This document shows, piece after piece, positions 26,014-35,398 of a stretch of DNA of 64,000 nucleotides; position 1 is the first letter of the stretch, and every line of letters starts with the position of its first letter. The translations under genes were made by a program, and so were the position numbers. The stretch spans positions 1,911,501 to 1,975,500 of the forward strand of contig NZ_CP096670.1 of NCBI RefSeq assembly GCF_023238625.1. Reading direction: 5' to 3'. Source of the DNA: Agarivorans sp. TSD2052. Lineage in GTDB: Bacteria > Pseudomonadota > Gammaproteobacteria > Enterobacterales > Celerinatantimonadaceae. The notes beneath the pieces are model-generated. The model saw only the letters and a program-made list of their open reading frames with translations, did no database searches and was not told the DNA's origin.

Positions 26014-26414
26014 GCCTTAACGTTACCACCAGCAACTATCCATAGTACTGTGTATCTATCACCTATTTGGCGGCTTAAGGCTGAGCAAATAGCATTAAAA
26101 AAATCAATCATCAAGGTCTTTTAGCTAGATTCAACAAAGGTTTAAAGCGTTTGAAAGACTCGGGAAATATAGCCCGTTTATTTCTAAGGCGCACCGAGGT
26201 GAATATATCCAAGTGGTTAACTCACCTAAGCACTAGGTGGCCAACGACAATAACCAAAAATTGTCATTTAGCGGCGTTGGTATTTAACATTGATCCCGCA
26301 TGTTGTGTATTCAGTAGGCTTTGTCATCAATCTAATACTTGCTACTCATCTGGGGCTAAAGAAGCCTGTTTAGCTCACTAAACAGACCTTAAGCCATCAA
26401 GCCTTATATCGCGC
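26014..26414. other. Intergenic region between convergent genes
   Basis: About 400 bases between the ACT gene and the end of the minus-strand phosphoesterase gene. A plus-strand frame at 26151-26381 lacks a credible start and resembles no protein. No clear terminator hairpin with T-run was seen. Confidence 0.4.
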
Positions 26415-29084
26415 TTAATCATCAACCTTAGACGCTACTTGTGTTCTAAATTGCAAGCCAAACGGGAACAGCCTCATTCCTAAGTGAAAACTGCTCTTTT
26501 CTATAGGGATATTCACGTCACCTGGTGCAAAGTTGGCGGCAGGCGCTGGAGCTTGCAGTATCACGGTATTCGCACGCTTGGTGTTTTCTAGCTGATCAAG
26601 CAAACTATTTGCAGCATCTACGCGCGGTCCCAATAAGTTTTGATTGCCTGCCTCTTCACCTAAGAAATTAACGAGTATCGTTTTGAGTAACGAGGTGTGA
26701 TCAAATACAGTACTAGAAACTGAACGTTTTTTGATCCAAGGAGAAACCAACAAGGCAGGAACTCTTGGCCCGTAATGAGTAGCGCCATCGGGATGTATTT
26801 TGTGGACCTCGGGGGCTGTATTGCTATTTATTCCGTGTGGAGGAACATGGTCATAAAATCCACCGTGTTCATCGTAAGTAATCACAAACAGTGTTTTGTC
26901 CCATTGTTGTTTGTTGGCTGTTAATGCCGCATATATCTCAAATACGCCTTCTTGACCGCGAACCACGTTTGACGGTGGATGGTCATCATCGGCATCATCA
27001 TCTATCTCTAAATTTCCAATATGGGGGTCAATCCAAGAAACCGCAGGTAAGTTGCCATTTCTCGCCTTGGTTAACCAATTATTGCGCTGCACTATATTCG
27101 TTTCGTCAATGCGGTATTTTTCAAACATACGCAAAAATGAAATATTGCTCTCTACATAATTCCAGCTAACATTACCTTCACTTAGCAAGTCGAAAATCGT
27201 TGTACCTTTTACTGCACCAGCCAGTCGAGATTCTAGTTCTAAGTTATTAACATCGGGCGTACTTCCCATCAATGAAATAAACCGATTAGGGTAGGTTGGA
27301 CCTGGGTGTGAGCAAAACCAGCGGTCGCATACCATATACTCATCAGCCAGTTGGTCAAATACTTCAAGGTGCTCGTCATCATAAAAACCCATTACTACGT
27401 TAGCGCCTTCAGGATCATTCGAGAACGCTGACTTACGAAGATAATTAGACAGAAAGCCAGACATTTCTCCGCCCGCTATTTGTTCTTGGTTTGCGGTTAC
27501 ACTGTGCCCTGGGTCTACCTGAACAGCCTTTCCATCTTGCAAGCGCAGGATGCTTTGGGTTTGGTTACCTCCGGGGATTGGGTTGCTGTAACTAGCAATA
27601 TTGCCAAGCCCATCAATATCATTGCGGCCTTTTTTTGATGTTAGGTAACCTAGCATATGATCAAAAGAGCGGTTTTCTAGCATCAGCACAACAATATGTT
27701 CTATTTTTTTAGCGGCCCCCCCGTTAGTTGGCGTTTCAGGTGCCATGGTACCTGTTGTGCCGACAAATGTTGGAGTAAAGCCTTGAGTTAAAAATTGAAA
27801 TGGAACCGTGGTGGGAACGGTTGGCGTAACGGGGGTAAATGCTTGGGCAACCAATAAAGGCTCAAACTCATGGTCTGGCTGAAAGGCCTCCTGCAGACGA
27901 AGCTTATGGCTAGGGGTAGCATAATGCCGAACGATCATTTGAGCGTCTGTCATTCGCAAATCATAAAATTGCCGATCATCGTTACCTTTCGCCAAGAACA
28001 TAATCCCTTCAGTAACATGGGGGGCTATGTCAGCTAAGGTTTTGTTCATATCCGCGCCATCTAGTAAGCCGTTTATTTCACTATTAATGGCATCTCTAAT
28101 ACTGCTTTCAATAATGCCTAAGGTGGAAATGCTAATCTGACTGTCATGTTTTAATGTTAAGTGGCCATTCGCATTTCTAGCGTCAATTTTTTCAGCCGCT
28201 AGGTTTCTTGTCTCACGATAGGGGAACGCCCCCTTAAAGAGGAGCTCGATGTTAAAAGAGAATTGCGTAATATTGATATTGGGGCCTGCTATATCAATTT
28301 CTGCTGGCCCAGTTGTTTCAAATTCAAGGGGGATAGGGAGGGACAGGGTGTCATTGCCTCGTCTGCCAATTTGTGGGCACGGGACAATAAGATTGAGATC
28401 GCGCAAACGGGCACCCAAAGGTAAATCTAGAGGTTTAGTGATATTATCTACGCCTAACATTTTTGAAAACTCAGGATTAAACTTAACCGAGGCGGTATTA
28501 TCTAGCCGAACTCTCATTCCCACCAGTTTGTGCACTTTTAGTAGTAATCTATTTAATAGTGATAAGGGAACGGCGGTTTCGCTAAGTGTTAATTGTAAAT
28601 CTGGGTGTATTAGATGAATGTTAAAGCTCTCAGTAACGGTGCTCTTGTTTCTAATTCTTAGTGTCCACGTTCCATCTAGATCAGCATCTTTAATAAGATA
28701 TTTATAGCGTTCATCGACTACTGGCGGTGACGCTCCTCCTGGCCGATTATCGTCGATGAAAACCCCTGCATCTTCACCAAATTCAGGAAGGGGGCCAATA
28801 CCATCATTTATAGCCGCTAAAACACCAGGTACATTGTCGATATCGGGTTGAACCATCGCAAATTCATTGTTTGACCCTGGTTTAACTAACATCACTTCAA
28901 TAGGTACTTGAAAACCTGGATTGATTTGCTTAACCGAAATTGATATTAGTTTGTTACCGGATAATACGGTGTGGCTATTTCGAAAGTTTGTTTTAAATTT
29001 GTACTCAAAACCACTGTTAGTGCCAAACGCGGGTTGGATTTGCATGGTTCCATCTACATTTATTGCTGTGATAATGTCGTTCAT
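26415..29084 (-). CDS. Large phosphoesterase (phospholipase C/acid phosphatase superfamily)
   Basis: 889-aa protein. The C-terminal half (about 435-850) is a bacterial phosphoesterase domain: KKIEHIVVLMLENRSFDHML with the catalytic/metal residues E, N and D, the CSHPGPTYPNRFISLMGSTP block, and VITYDEHGGFYDHVPPHG with metal-binding Asp/His. These enzymes cleave phospholipids or phosphomonoesters. The first 430 residues are unusual: a jelly-roll-like section (DADLDGTWTLRIRN, as in proprotein P-domains) and a helical/beta section not recognised. No signal peptide, which is odd as the family is normally exported; it may be intracellular, secreted by a non-Sec route, or mis-started. Monocistronic. 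Confidence 0.85.
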   Translation of the reverse strand: MNDIITAINVDGTMQIQPAFGTNSGFEYKFKTNFRNSHTVLSGNKLISISVKQINPGFQVPIEVMLVKPGSNNEFAMVQPDIDNVPGVLAAINDGIGPLPEFGEDAGVFIDDNRPGGASPPVVDERYKYLIKDADLDGTWTLRIRNKSTVTESFNIHLIHPDLQLTLSETAVPLSLLNRLLLKVHKLVGMRVRLDNTASVKFNPEFSKMLGVDNITKPLDLPLGARLRDLNLIVPCPQIGRRGNDTLSLPIPLEFETTGPAEIDIAGPNINITQFSFNIELLFKGAFPYRETRNLAAEKIDARNANGHLTLKHDSQISISTLGIIESSIRDAINSEINGLLDGADMNKTLADIAPHVTEGIMFLAKGNDDRQFYDLRMTDAQMIVRHYATPSHKLRLQEAFQPDHEFEPLLVAQAFTPVTPTVPTTVPFQFLTQGFTPTFVGTTGTMAPETPTNGGAAKKIEHIVVLMLENRSFDHMLGYLTSKKGRNDIDGLGNIASYSNPIPGGNQTQSILRLQDGKAVQVDPGHSVTANQEQIAGGEMSGFLSNYLRKSAFSNDPEGANVVMGFYDDEHLEVFDQLADEYMVCDRWFCSHPGPTYPNRFISLMGSTPDVNNLELESRLAGAVKGTTIFDLLSEGNVSWNYVESNISFLRMFEKYRIDETNIVQRNNWLTKARNGNLPAVSWIDPHIGNLEIDDDADDDHPPSNVVRGQEGVFEIYAALTANKQQWDKTLFVITYDEHGGFYDHVPPHGINSNTAPEVHKIHPDGATHYGPRVPALLVSPWIKKRSVSSTVFDHTSLLKTILVNFLGEEAGNQNLLGPRVDAANSLLDQLENTKRANTVILQAPAPAANFAPGDVNIPIEKSSFHLGMRLFPFGLQFRTQVASKVDD

Positions 29085-29839
29085 AATTTTCCCTTTTTAA
29101 ATTACAGGTTTAATGTCTATTTAAAGAACAGTAATTAATCGCTGAGCAAGGGAATTAATATGAAAAAATATGTAGAAACACCGTTGTTAGCTAGTGAGTA
29201 GTATAGTTCACCACGCTAGGCTTGTTATTTCTTAACACAGTAATCACATGGCTTGAGCTGGTTAAGTGCCCGTTTTAAAGGGTTTTCTATGAGGGCGCAG
29301 AATAACGCATTGATTTATTTCGCTTAAATAATTTTGTGATATATCAACTTAACTGTTTACCTTTATTTACATCCGTTTATTAGCTGGTGCCTAAATTGTA
29401 GGATTAAATGTGAATAATTAAACTGGAGCCGTACGAGTTAAACTTAGCATATTGAATGACTTGAGTGATGTGTTAATCATTTCAATTGTATGGTGCATGT
29501 TGTTTATAAACATTAATGAGTAAATGCTTATATATGTTGTAAGCTAAATTAAAATTTCATCAGCTAATGTTTATAAAAAAATTAATTAAGCTGATTGATT
29601 AATATACATAAGGCTAAGGGTTTCTTATGCTTATCTTGTATTAGCTAGGTAAGCCGTCACGTTTATCATCGAAATTGTCATCCGCTGTTTTAACCCTGAT
29701 TCGAGGTTCTACCATTAACCTAGCACCTTACAGCAACACATAGATTGGTTGATTCTCCTCATCAATGCTCAGACTTTGCTAAATGTGGCTTAATTTTCTG
29801 CTTACAAATGTTGCACATTGTATCGTTTGTCAGAGCCTT

Positions 29840-29855
29840 TGTAGCAAACCCTACA
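29840..29855. promoter_or_regulatory. NifA upstream activator sequence of nifE
   Basis: TGTAGCAAACCCTACA: TGT-N10-ACA, and internally palindromic (TGTAG/CTACA). Centred about 43 bases before the -24 element at 29890, close for a NifA site. Confidence 0.8.
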
Positions 29856-29889
29856 ACACATAATTCATATTAATCAATGCGTTACGTGG

Positions 29890-29904
29890 TGGCTTGCTAG
29901 TTGC
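29890..29904 (+). promoter_or_regulatory. Sigma54 promoter of nifENX
   Basis: TGGCTTGCTAGTTGC, followed by A: TGGC and TTGCA with exact GG-N10-GC spacing, the best sigma54 match in the window. 59 bases before the nifE ATG. Confidence 0.9.
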
Positions 29905-29963
29905 ACTGCTTGTGACAAACGCTTTATTCAATTTAAGCAGCGTTATTGTTATGAGAGGTAAGC

Positions 29964-31370
29964 ATGAAGCGAAGTGAAATAGCCGAGTTATTAGACGAGC
30001 CAGCTTGCGAGCATAACAGTGGTGAGAAAAGTGGATGCGCTAGACCTGTGCCCGGTGCAACGGCTGGAGGCTGTAGCTTTGATGGGGCGCAAATTACCCT
30101 GTTACCCATTGCTGACGTTGCCCACATTGTTCACGGCCCGATTGCCTGTGCTGGCAATAGCTGGAATAACCGCGGCACACGTGCTTCTGGGCGTAATTTA
30201 TTCCGCTTAGGCTTTACTACCGATTTGAATGAGCAAGATGTGATTATGGGGCGGGCTGAAAAACGCCTGTTGCATGCGATTAAAACGGTGGTAGAAAAGC
30301 ATCAGCCACCGGCGGTTTTTGTTTATGTTACTTGTGTGCCGGCCCTTGAGGGCAACGATGTGGCGGCCATTTGTCTGTTAGCCCAACAACGCTGGCATAT
30401 TCCAGTAATAGCCGTTGATGCCGCTGGTTTTTATGGCAGTAAAAACTTGGGTAACCGTATTGCTGGCGAAGTGATGGTTAAGCAGGTTATTGGTCGCGCA
30501 GAGCCACCCGCTAAACCAATGATGAAACACGATCCAAGCCGCGCTGTTAACGATATTGTGTTGATTGGAGAGTACAATATTGCTGGCGAATTTTGGCATG
30601 TATCGCCACTGCTTGAGTGTTTAGGGTATCGGGTGCTGAGCTGTATGTCGGGTGATACGCGCTTTCATGAAATTCAAACCATGCATCGTGCTAATGCAGC
30701 CATGGTGGTGTGTTCGCGGGCGCAAATTAACGTGGCCAGAATGCTTGAAGAGCGCTGGCAAATTCCGTGGTTTGAAGGCAGTTTTTATGGGGTAGAAGAT
30801 ACCTCAAATTCTTTGCGTAGCTTTGCCCGCTTATTGGCCGACCCACAAGTTACGCTGGAAACGGAAGCCTTAATTGCTGAGCAAGAGAGCCGCATTCGTG
30901 AGCAACTAACCCCCTATGTAGCACGCCTAAAAGGTAAAAAAGCCCTGTTATATACCGGCGGGGTTAAGTCTTGGTCAATTGTGTCTGCACTTCAAGAGTT
31001 AGGCATTAGCGTGGTGGCTACCGGGACCAAAAAATCAACCGCTGAGGATAAGGCTAAAATCCAACAAATTATGGGAGAAGACGCCTTAATGCTTGACGAA
31101 GGTGGCGCTCGAAATTTATTAGATATAGCCCAGCAACATGGCGCAGACTTAATGATCGCCGGTGGTCGAAATATGTATACCGCGATTAAGGCACGGCTCC
31201 CGTTCTTAGATATTAACCAAGAACGCGAACATGCTTACGCGGGGTATTTAGGCATGCTTACTTTTGCCAAAGAATTGTGCCGTACCTTAGAAAGTCCTGT
31301 ATGGGATTTGGTTAGCCAACCAGAACCTTGGTTAAATTCAGCTGTTCAATCCTGCGATCAGGAGAAGTAA
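29964..31370 (+). CDS. nifE: FeMo-cofactor scaffold subunit NifE
   Basis: NifE pairs with NifN to form the scaffold on which NifB-co becomes FeMo-co. The 468-aa protein is a NifD paralogue: [20 protein letters not shown] near the N-terminus, the P-cluster-like Cys in [12 protein letters not shown] and [10 protein letters not shown], and a NifD-type segment [19 protein letters not shown]. It starts with ATG after AGAGGTAAGC. First gene of nifE-N-X-fdxB. Note the distance of 15 kb from nifY, which directly precedes nifE in Klebsiella. Confidence 0.96.
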   Translation: MKRSEIAELLDEPACEHNSGEKSGCARPVPGATAGGCSFDGAQITLLPIADVAHIVHGPIACAGNSWNNRGTRASGRNLFRLGFTTDLNEQDVIMGRAEKRLLHAIKTVVEKHQPPAVFVYVTCVPALEGNDVAAICLLAQQRWHIPVIAVDAAGFYGSKNLGNRIAGEVMVKQVIGRAEPPAKPMMKHDPSRAVNDIVLIGEYNIAGEFWHVSPLLECLGYRVLSCMSGDTRFHEIQTMHRANAAMVVCSRAQINVARMLEERWQIPWFEGSFYGVEDTSNSLRSFARLLADPQVTLETEALIAEQESRIREQLTPYVARLKGKKALLYTGGVKSWSIVSALQELGISVVATGTKKSTAEDKAKIQQIMGEDALMLDEGGARNLLDIAQQHGADLMIAGGRNMYTAIKARLPFLDINQEREHAYAGYLGMLTFAKELCRTLESPVWDLVSQPEPWLNSAVQSCDQEK

Positions 31371-31372
31371 CC

Positions 31373-32758
31373 ATGAGCCAGTTAATCGAACAAAGTCGTA
31401 GCCCCTTAGTAGAACAACCCTTAAAAACCAGTGCTGCAACCGGCGCGACGCTGGCCTGTATGGGTTTAGCCGACAGCATCCCTTTAATGCATGGTTCTCA
31501 AGGTTGTGGTGCGTTTGCCAAAGTGTATTTAATTCAACATTTTAGAGAGCCAATCCCATTGCAAAACACCGCCATTGACCACATTGCAGCGGTGATGGGG
31601 GGCGATGACAACTTAAGCCAAGCGTTACAGTTATTGTGTGATACACATCAGCCCAAATTGATTATGGTTATGACTACTGGCTTAACGGAGATGCAGGGCT
31701 GTGATCTAGATAGAGTGATTAGAGAGTTTAGGCAGCAGTATCCGCAATATCAGCAGGTATACATTGTGCCGGTAACGACCCCTGACTTTGTAGGTACTAT
31801 GCAAACCGGGTTTGCTGATGCTATTCAAGCTTGCGTCAAACAAATGCTGCTGCACAACCCTATTGATAGCGCTACTGCGCTGGCTAAACGAAATAACCAG
31901 CAACTGAATGTATTTTGTTCGGTGGCTCTCACCAGTGCCGATGTAGAGCTAATAGAGCATTACTGTGGTGCCTTTGGTTTTAGCGCCATTATGTTACCCA
32001 ATTTGTCGCTGTCGCTAGATGGCCATTTGGCTGAGCAAGATTATTCGGTTACTGCTACCGGCGGTACTAGCATTAAGCAGTTAGCGGATATGGCCTATAG
32101 CGCGGCCAATTTGGTGGTGGGGCCGTCGATGAGTAGTGCTGCGCATGTTTTAGAACAGCAATGCGGGATGCCTAGTTATCATTTGGGTATGGCAATGGGC
32201 TTAGCTGAGACTGACCAACTAATTTTGATTTTGTCTAGATTGTCAGGCAAGCCAGTTCCTGCTTGGTTAAGCCGCCAACGTAAACGACTACAAGATAGTT
32301 TATTAGATACCCACTTCTTGTTATCAAACAGCACCATTGCTTTGGCCTTAGAGCCCGATGCCGCCTGCGGTTATTCATCATTATTAAGTGAAGTAGGAGC
32401 GCAAATTAAGCTTGTGGTTAGCACCTTAAATAGTCGTTCGTTAAAGCAAATCAACGCACAGCGAATAATTATTGGCGATCTGTCAGATCTTAGCCAGCAG
32501 TTAGGCTCCATTGAGCTGGTGGTGGGCAATACCCATTGTGCCAATTTGTGTGAACCTGAAACGCCGGTATTGCGAGCGGGATATCCTTGTCACGATAGAT
32601 TTGGCAATAGTGATGTATTGCAAGTGGGTTATGAGGGCGCGCGCGCGCGCTTATTTGCCTTAGCCAATTTACTAAAAGCTTATCACCAAGACGAAGTGCC
32701 AGCGCATGTTAGTGCTTACCGCTTTGGTCCAGAGCAAACATTGACCAATCAACAGTGA
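31373..32758 (+). CDS. nifN: FeMo-cofactor scaffold subunit NifN
   Basis: NifK-like partner of NifE. Visible: PLKTSAATGATLACMGLADS and the P-cluster-type HGSQGCGAFAKVYLIQHFREP, then VMTTGLTEMQGCD, all equivalents of the NifK blocks. 461 aa. The frame is open from 31328, but the ATG at 31373 has GGAGAAG before it and starts two bases after the nifE stop. A run of seven GC dinucleotides (32637-32650) lies in the 3' coding part. Confidence 0.96.
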   Translation: MSQLIEQSRSPLVEQPLKTSAATGATLACMGLADSIPLMHGSQGCGAFAKVYLIQHFREPIPLQNTAIDHIAAVMGGDDNLSQALQLLCDTHQPKLIMVMTTGLTEMQGCDLDRVIREFRQQYPQYQQVYIVPVTTPDFVGTMQTGFADAIQACVKQMLLHNPIDSATALAKRNNQQLNVFCSVALTSADVELIEHYCGAFGFSAIMLPNLSLSLDGHLAEQDYSVTATGGTSIKQLADMAYSAANLVVGPSMSSAAHVLEQQCGMPSYHLGMAMGLAETDQLILILSRLSGKPVPAWLSRQRKRLQDSLLDTHFLLSNSTIALALEPDAACGYSSLLSEVGAQIKLVVSTLNSRSLKQINAQRIIIGDLSDLSQQLGSIELVVGNTHCANLCEPETPVLRAGYPCHDRFGNSDVLQVGYEGARARLFALANLLKAYHQDEVPAHVSAYRFGPEQTLTNQQ

Positions 32759-32765
32759 GGCGAGC

Positions 32766-33233
32766 ATGCCAGTAATTGAGCGAAAGCTGCGGCTGATTGA
32801 AGACGGACAGCAACGGGAGCACAGTTTTAAGGTGGCGTTTGCTAGTGAGAGCAAGCTTAGAGTTGATCAACACTTTGGCAGTGCTCACACCTTTTTAGTT
32901 TACGGCTTTGGCCCTGAACATATTCAATTGATTGAAGCGCTCCAATTTGAGCTAAGCCCTCCGGGTCATGACAACAAACGCTTGCAACAACGCATTGACG
33001 CCCTAAAAGGGTGTGCAGCGGTATTTAGTACCGCTTGCGGGCAAGGAGCCATGCGCTTACTTAAGCAAGCCAACATTGTAGGCATTATGGCTGATACTGA
33101 CGAGGACTTAAGCCTATTGCTGGGTGAATTGCATTTACAGTTTGTTCACCAACCTTTGCCATGGATGGTAAAAAATTCAAGCGACGCTGATGCAGAAACG
33201 CGATTAAACGAGTTATTAGACGAACCTTGGTAG
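32766..33233 (+). CDS. nifX: NifX, FeMo-cofactor precursor carrier
   Basis: 155-aa carrier of NifB-co and VK-cluster between NifB and NifEN. It has the NifX/NifY/NafY domain: FKVAFASESKLRVDQHFGSAHTFLVY (with the DQHFG motif) and FSTACGQGAMRLL. The ATG lies seven bases after the nifN stop with GAGGCGAG before it. The usual downstream nifX-associated DUF269 and DUF683 genes are absent; fdxB follows directly. Confidence 0.93.
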   Translation: MPVIERKLRLIEDGQQREHSFKVAFASESKLRVDQHFGSAHTFLVYGFGPEHIQLIEALQFELSPPGHDNKRLQQRIDALKGCAAVFSTACGQGAMRLLKQANIVGIMADTDEDLSLLLGELHLQFVHQPLPWMVKNSSDADAETRLNELLDEPW

Positions 33234-33264
33234 GGCACAGTTTTAACTAAAAAAGGAAAACGAA

Positions 33265-33570
33265 ATGAGTGATGTTAAATATATGGGGTTAACCAGAGAT
33301 GGAAACTCCTGGGAGCCACAGTTTGTAACCGAGCTTGACCAAGGTTCATGTATTGGTTGTGGCCGTTGTTACAAGGTTTGTCCGCGTGATGTATTCGACT
33401 TGGTAGAGCGTGAGATTGATGAAGATGATGACGCTTATGATGATTACGATGATGATGTTGTGATGGTCATGGAGTTAAAAAACGCTGGCGATTGTATTGG
33501 TTGTAGTGCGTGTTCAACGGTATGCCCTAAAAACTGCCACACCCATACTTCGGCTAGCAGTATGGCTTAG
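33265..33570 (+). CDS. fdxB: Ferredoxin III, nif-specific (FdxB)
   Basis: 101-aa ferredoxin with two [4Fe-4S] motifs: Cys29, 32, 35, 39 (CIGCGRCYKVCP) and Cys77, 80, 83, 87 (CIGCSACSTVCP). Between them is a strongly acidic linker (IDEDDDAYDDYDDD), typical of FdxB. It may donate electrons to nitrogenase or to cofactor assembly. Last gene of the nifENX operon, followed by a hairpin. Confidence 0.92.
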   Translation: MSDVKYMGLTRDGNSWEPQFVTELDQGSCIGCGRCYKVCPRDVFDLVEREIDEDDDAYDDYDDDVVMVMELKNAGDCIGCSACSTVCPKNCHTHTSASSMA

Positions 33571-33597
33571 TTCGTTTACCTATGTGTGGCGAGTTAT

Positions 33598-33622
33598 ACG
33601 CCAGTGTAGTCGCTGGCGTTTA
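33598..33622 (+). terminator. Hairpin after fdxB
   Basis: ACGCCAG-TGTAGTCG-CTGGCGT followed by TTAA: a 7-bp stem with short T-run, 28 bases after the fdxB stop. Weak intrinsic terminator, probably ending the nifENX-fdxB transcript. Confidence 0.5.
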
Positions 33623-33748
33623 ATGGTTACGCCAATGTAAGTTAAGCGCAGAGGCAAATGGCTAAGGTTTGCCAGCACTGTTTGGGCCGCAAAGAGGCGT
33701 GATTCCGCTTAACTCGTATTGACACCTTTTTAACAAAGGATCTAGATT

Positions 33749-34252
33749 TTGGCTGACGTGATAATGCAGGTTGTGGCGATAAATGAAGACTCGGTTGAGC
33801 TGCAAGGTGAGCGCCAATCTAGCTGTAAGTCTTGCGCGCAAAAAAGTAGTTGTATTAATGTTGCAACAGAAGACGGTGGCCTGTTTAGTGCGCGTTTAGC
33901 CAAACAACCGTCTATGGTAGTTGGCCAACACCTGAATGTGTCTTGCCAAGATAGCTTTTTATTAAAGGTGATAGCCGTTATGTTGCTGCCCTCGTTGGCA
34001 GGCCTAGTGGGGGGCGCTTTATTAGTGAGTTACAGCTTTGCTAGCTATGTGACCGATTGGCAACACCATGATGGACAAAACACCTTGGCTGGACTGGGGG
34101 CACTGGCAGGTTTTAGCTTAGGAGTGATAGTGAGCCGCCGTTTAACGCGTCACTTAGCAGGCAAGGCTAGACAGCAGGTATCGGTGAGTAAACTAAAGTC
34201 TAAAGAGCCACAATTTAGAGAGCTACAATCAATGTCGCAAAGCCGACATTAA
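33749..34252 (+). CDS. RseC/SoxR-reducing-system family membrane protein
   Basis: 167-aa protein of the RseC family (RseC in E. coli; the same family acts with Rnf/Rsx in reducing SoxR). The N-terminal cytoplasmic part has the family's Cys cluster SCKSCAQKSSCIN, followed by two membrane segments (VIAVMLLPSLAGLVGGALLV and LAGLGALAGFSLGVIV). It starts with TTG after AAAGGA; no ATG fits. Its position inside the nif cluster rather than beside rnf suggests a link between Rnf and nitrogenase electron supply; this is inference. Confidence 0.8.
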   Translation: MADVIMQVVAINEDSVELQGERQSSCKSCAQKSSCINVATEDGGLFSARLAKQPSMVVGQHLNVSCQDSFLLKVIAVMLLPSLAGLVGGALLVSYSFASYVTDWQHHDGQNTLAGLGALAGFSLGVIVSRRLTRHLAGKARQQVSVSKLKSKEPQFRELQSMSQSRH

Positions 34253-34260
34253 ATTGTAGA

Positions 34261-34276
34261 TGTGATGTAGCTCACA
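34261..34276. promoter_or_regulatory. NifA site overlapping a perfect CRP core, upstream of nifU
   Basis: TGTGATGTAGCTCACA. It satisfies TGT-N10-ACA (NifA) and also TGTGA-N6-TCACA (the CRP core) exactly. It begins eight bases after the RseC-like stop and lies about 68 bases before the possible -24 element at 34344. NifA is favoured by context; CRP by symmetry, which is better than NifA requires. Confidence 0.6.
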
Positions 34277-34342
34277 CCATGTTAACACCGCCCATGAAAT
34301 TAAATCTTCGCAAAAACAACACCTTATATACGTTGACCAATG

Positions 34343-34357
34343 CGGTATCTAGATTGC
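34343..34357 (+). promoter_or_regulatory. Possible sigma54 promoter of nifUSVWZM
   Basis: CGGTATCTAGATTGC, then A: exact GG-N10-GC spacing and a perfect TTGCA at -12, but the -24 lacks TGGC. 168 bases before the nifU ATG, leaving a long leader with inverted repeats. Confidence 0.55.
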
Positions 34358-34371
34358 AATACTCTAGTTAA

Positions 34372-34492
34372 GCAGTAACTAGGTAATTTGAGTATTGATC
34401 CTTCGAGCAAGAAACGCTGTGTTTTAGTTCCCAATGGCATCTCAATACTCAACAGTAAGCATCAATGTTGTCTCAAGCTAGCTAGTTACTGC
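34372..34492. repeat. Nested inverted repeats in the nifU leader
   Basis: Outer arms GCAGTAACTAG (34372-34382) and CTAGTTACTGC (34482-34492); inner arms TTGAGTATTGA (34388-34398) and TCAATACTCAA (34442-34452). Both pairs are perfect 11-mers in matching nesting order. A third CTAGTTA (from 34364) can compete for the outer left arm. This could fold as a long stem in the nifU mRNA leader, or be the scar of a small palindromic element. Confidence 0.65.
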
Positions 34493-34525
34493 CCTCATTT
34501 AATCATTAACATCGTGGGGTAGCGT

Positions 34526-35386
34526 ATGTGGAACTATTCAGAAAAGGTAAAAGAACATTTCTTTACACCTAAAAATGCCAAAGCAGTAGAGCAAGCTAAC
34601 GCCATTGGTGATGTGGGATCTATCTCTTGTGGAGACGCTTTACGCTTAACACTTAAAGTTAATCCTGATACCGATGTTATCGAAGACGCAGGATTTCAAA
34701 CCTTTGGTTGTGGCAGCGCGATTGCCTCTTCTTCTGCATTAACTGAAATGATCATTGGCCAAACTCTTGACCAAGCCATGAGTATTTCTAATAAAGATAT
34801 TGCCGACTATTTAGATGGCTTACCGCCTGAAAAAATGCACTGTTCAGTCATGGGTATGGAAGCCTTACACGCCGCTGTTGCTCAGTATCGCGGTGAAGAA
34901 GTGGCTGAAGAGCACGAAGAGGGAGATTTGATTTGTAAATGTTTCGCCATTGATGACGCATTGATCAAACGTGTTGTGACTAAAAACAAATTATCCACCC
35001 TAGAAGATGTGATCAATTACACCAAAGCAGGGGGGGCATGCGCCGCCTGCCATGAAAAGATTGAGTGGGTACTAGAAGAGTGCCTTGGCGCACCTTTAGC
35101 GGAGCTTAGCCCAGTTATTACGCCCGTAAGCCCGGCAACCACCATCGTGCAGCGGATCCGCGTGATTGAACAAGCCTTAGACGAGATTCGCCCACAATTA
35201 CAAGCTGATGGTGGCAATGTACTGCTGTCTGATGTTGAAGATGACATGGTGTTTTTGTCGTTAACTGGCGCCTGTTCTGGCTGTGGATTGTCGGCGGGTA
35301 CTTTGGCAATGATTGAAGAAAAACTCAGCCAAGCCTTGGGTGAACGCATAACGGTGTATCCAACTGGCTCAGCGAGCTTAGCGTAA
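34526..35386 (+). CDS. nifU: Fe-S cluster scaffold NifU
   Basis: Scaffold that receives sulfur from NifS and delivers Fe-S clusters to nitrogenase. All three parts are present in 286 aa: IscU-like N-domain (about 1-125; [24 protein letters not shown]), central [2Fe-2S] domain (CKCF and CAACHEK, about 140-185), and C-terminal Nfu domain ([10 protein letters not shown], about 250). GGGGTAGC before the ATG. First gene of nifUSVWZM. Confidence 0.97.
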   Translation: MWNYSEKVKEHFFTPKNAKAVEQANAIGDVGSISCGDALRLTLKVNPDTDVIEDAGFQTFGCGSAIASSSALTEMIIGQTLDQAMSISNKDIADYLDGLPPEKMHCSVMGMEALHAAVAQYRGEEVAEEHEEGDLICKCFAIDDALIKRVVTKNKLSTLEDVINYTKAGGACAACHEKIEWVLEECLGAPLAELSPVITPVSPATTIVQRIRVIEQALDEIRPQLQADGGNVLLSDVEDDMVFLSLTGACSGCGLSAGTLAMIEEKLSQALGERITVYPTGSASLA

Positions 35387-35398
35387 GGGAGTAGAACT

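Larger units (their letters stand above)
29085..29963. other. Long AT-rich intergenic region before nifE
   Basis: About 880 bases. The 3' 130 bases contain the NifA site and sigma54 promoter for nifE. The rest is AT-rich (runs such as TTAATTAAGCTGATTGATTAATATA) with no gene, no tRNA-like fold and no CRISPR-type repeats recognised; it borders the 14-kb non-nif insertion and may hold its junction. Confidence 0.5.

Noticed and set aside
26151-26381. 76-codon frame after the ACT-domain gene
   Set aside because: Start not credible and protein composition unlike real genes.
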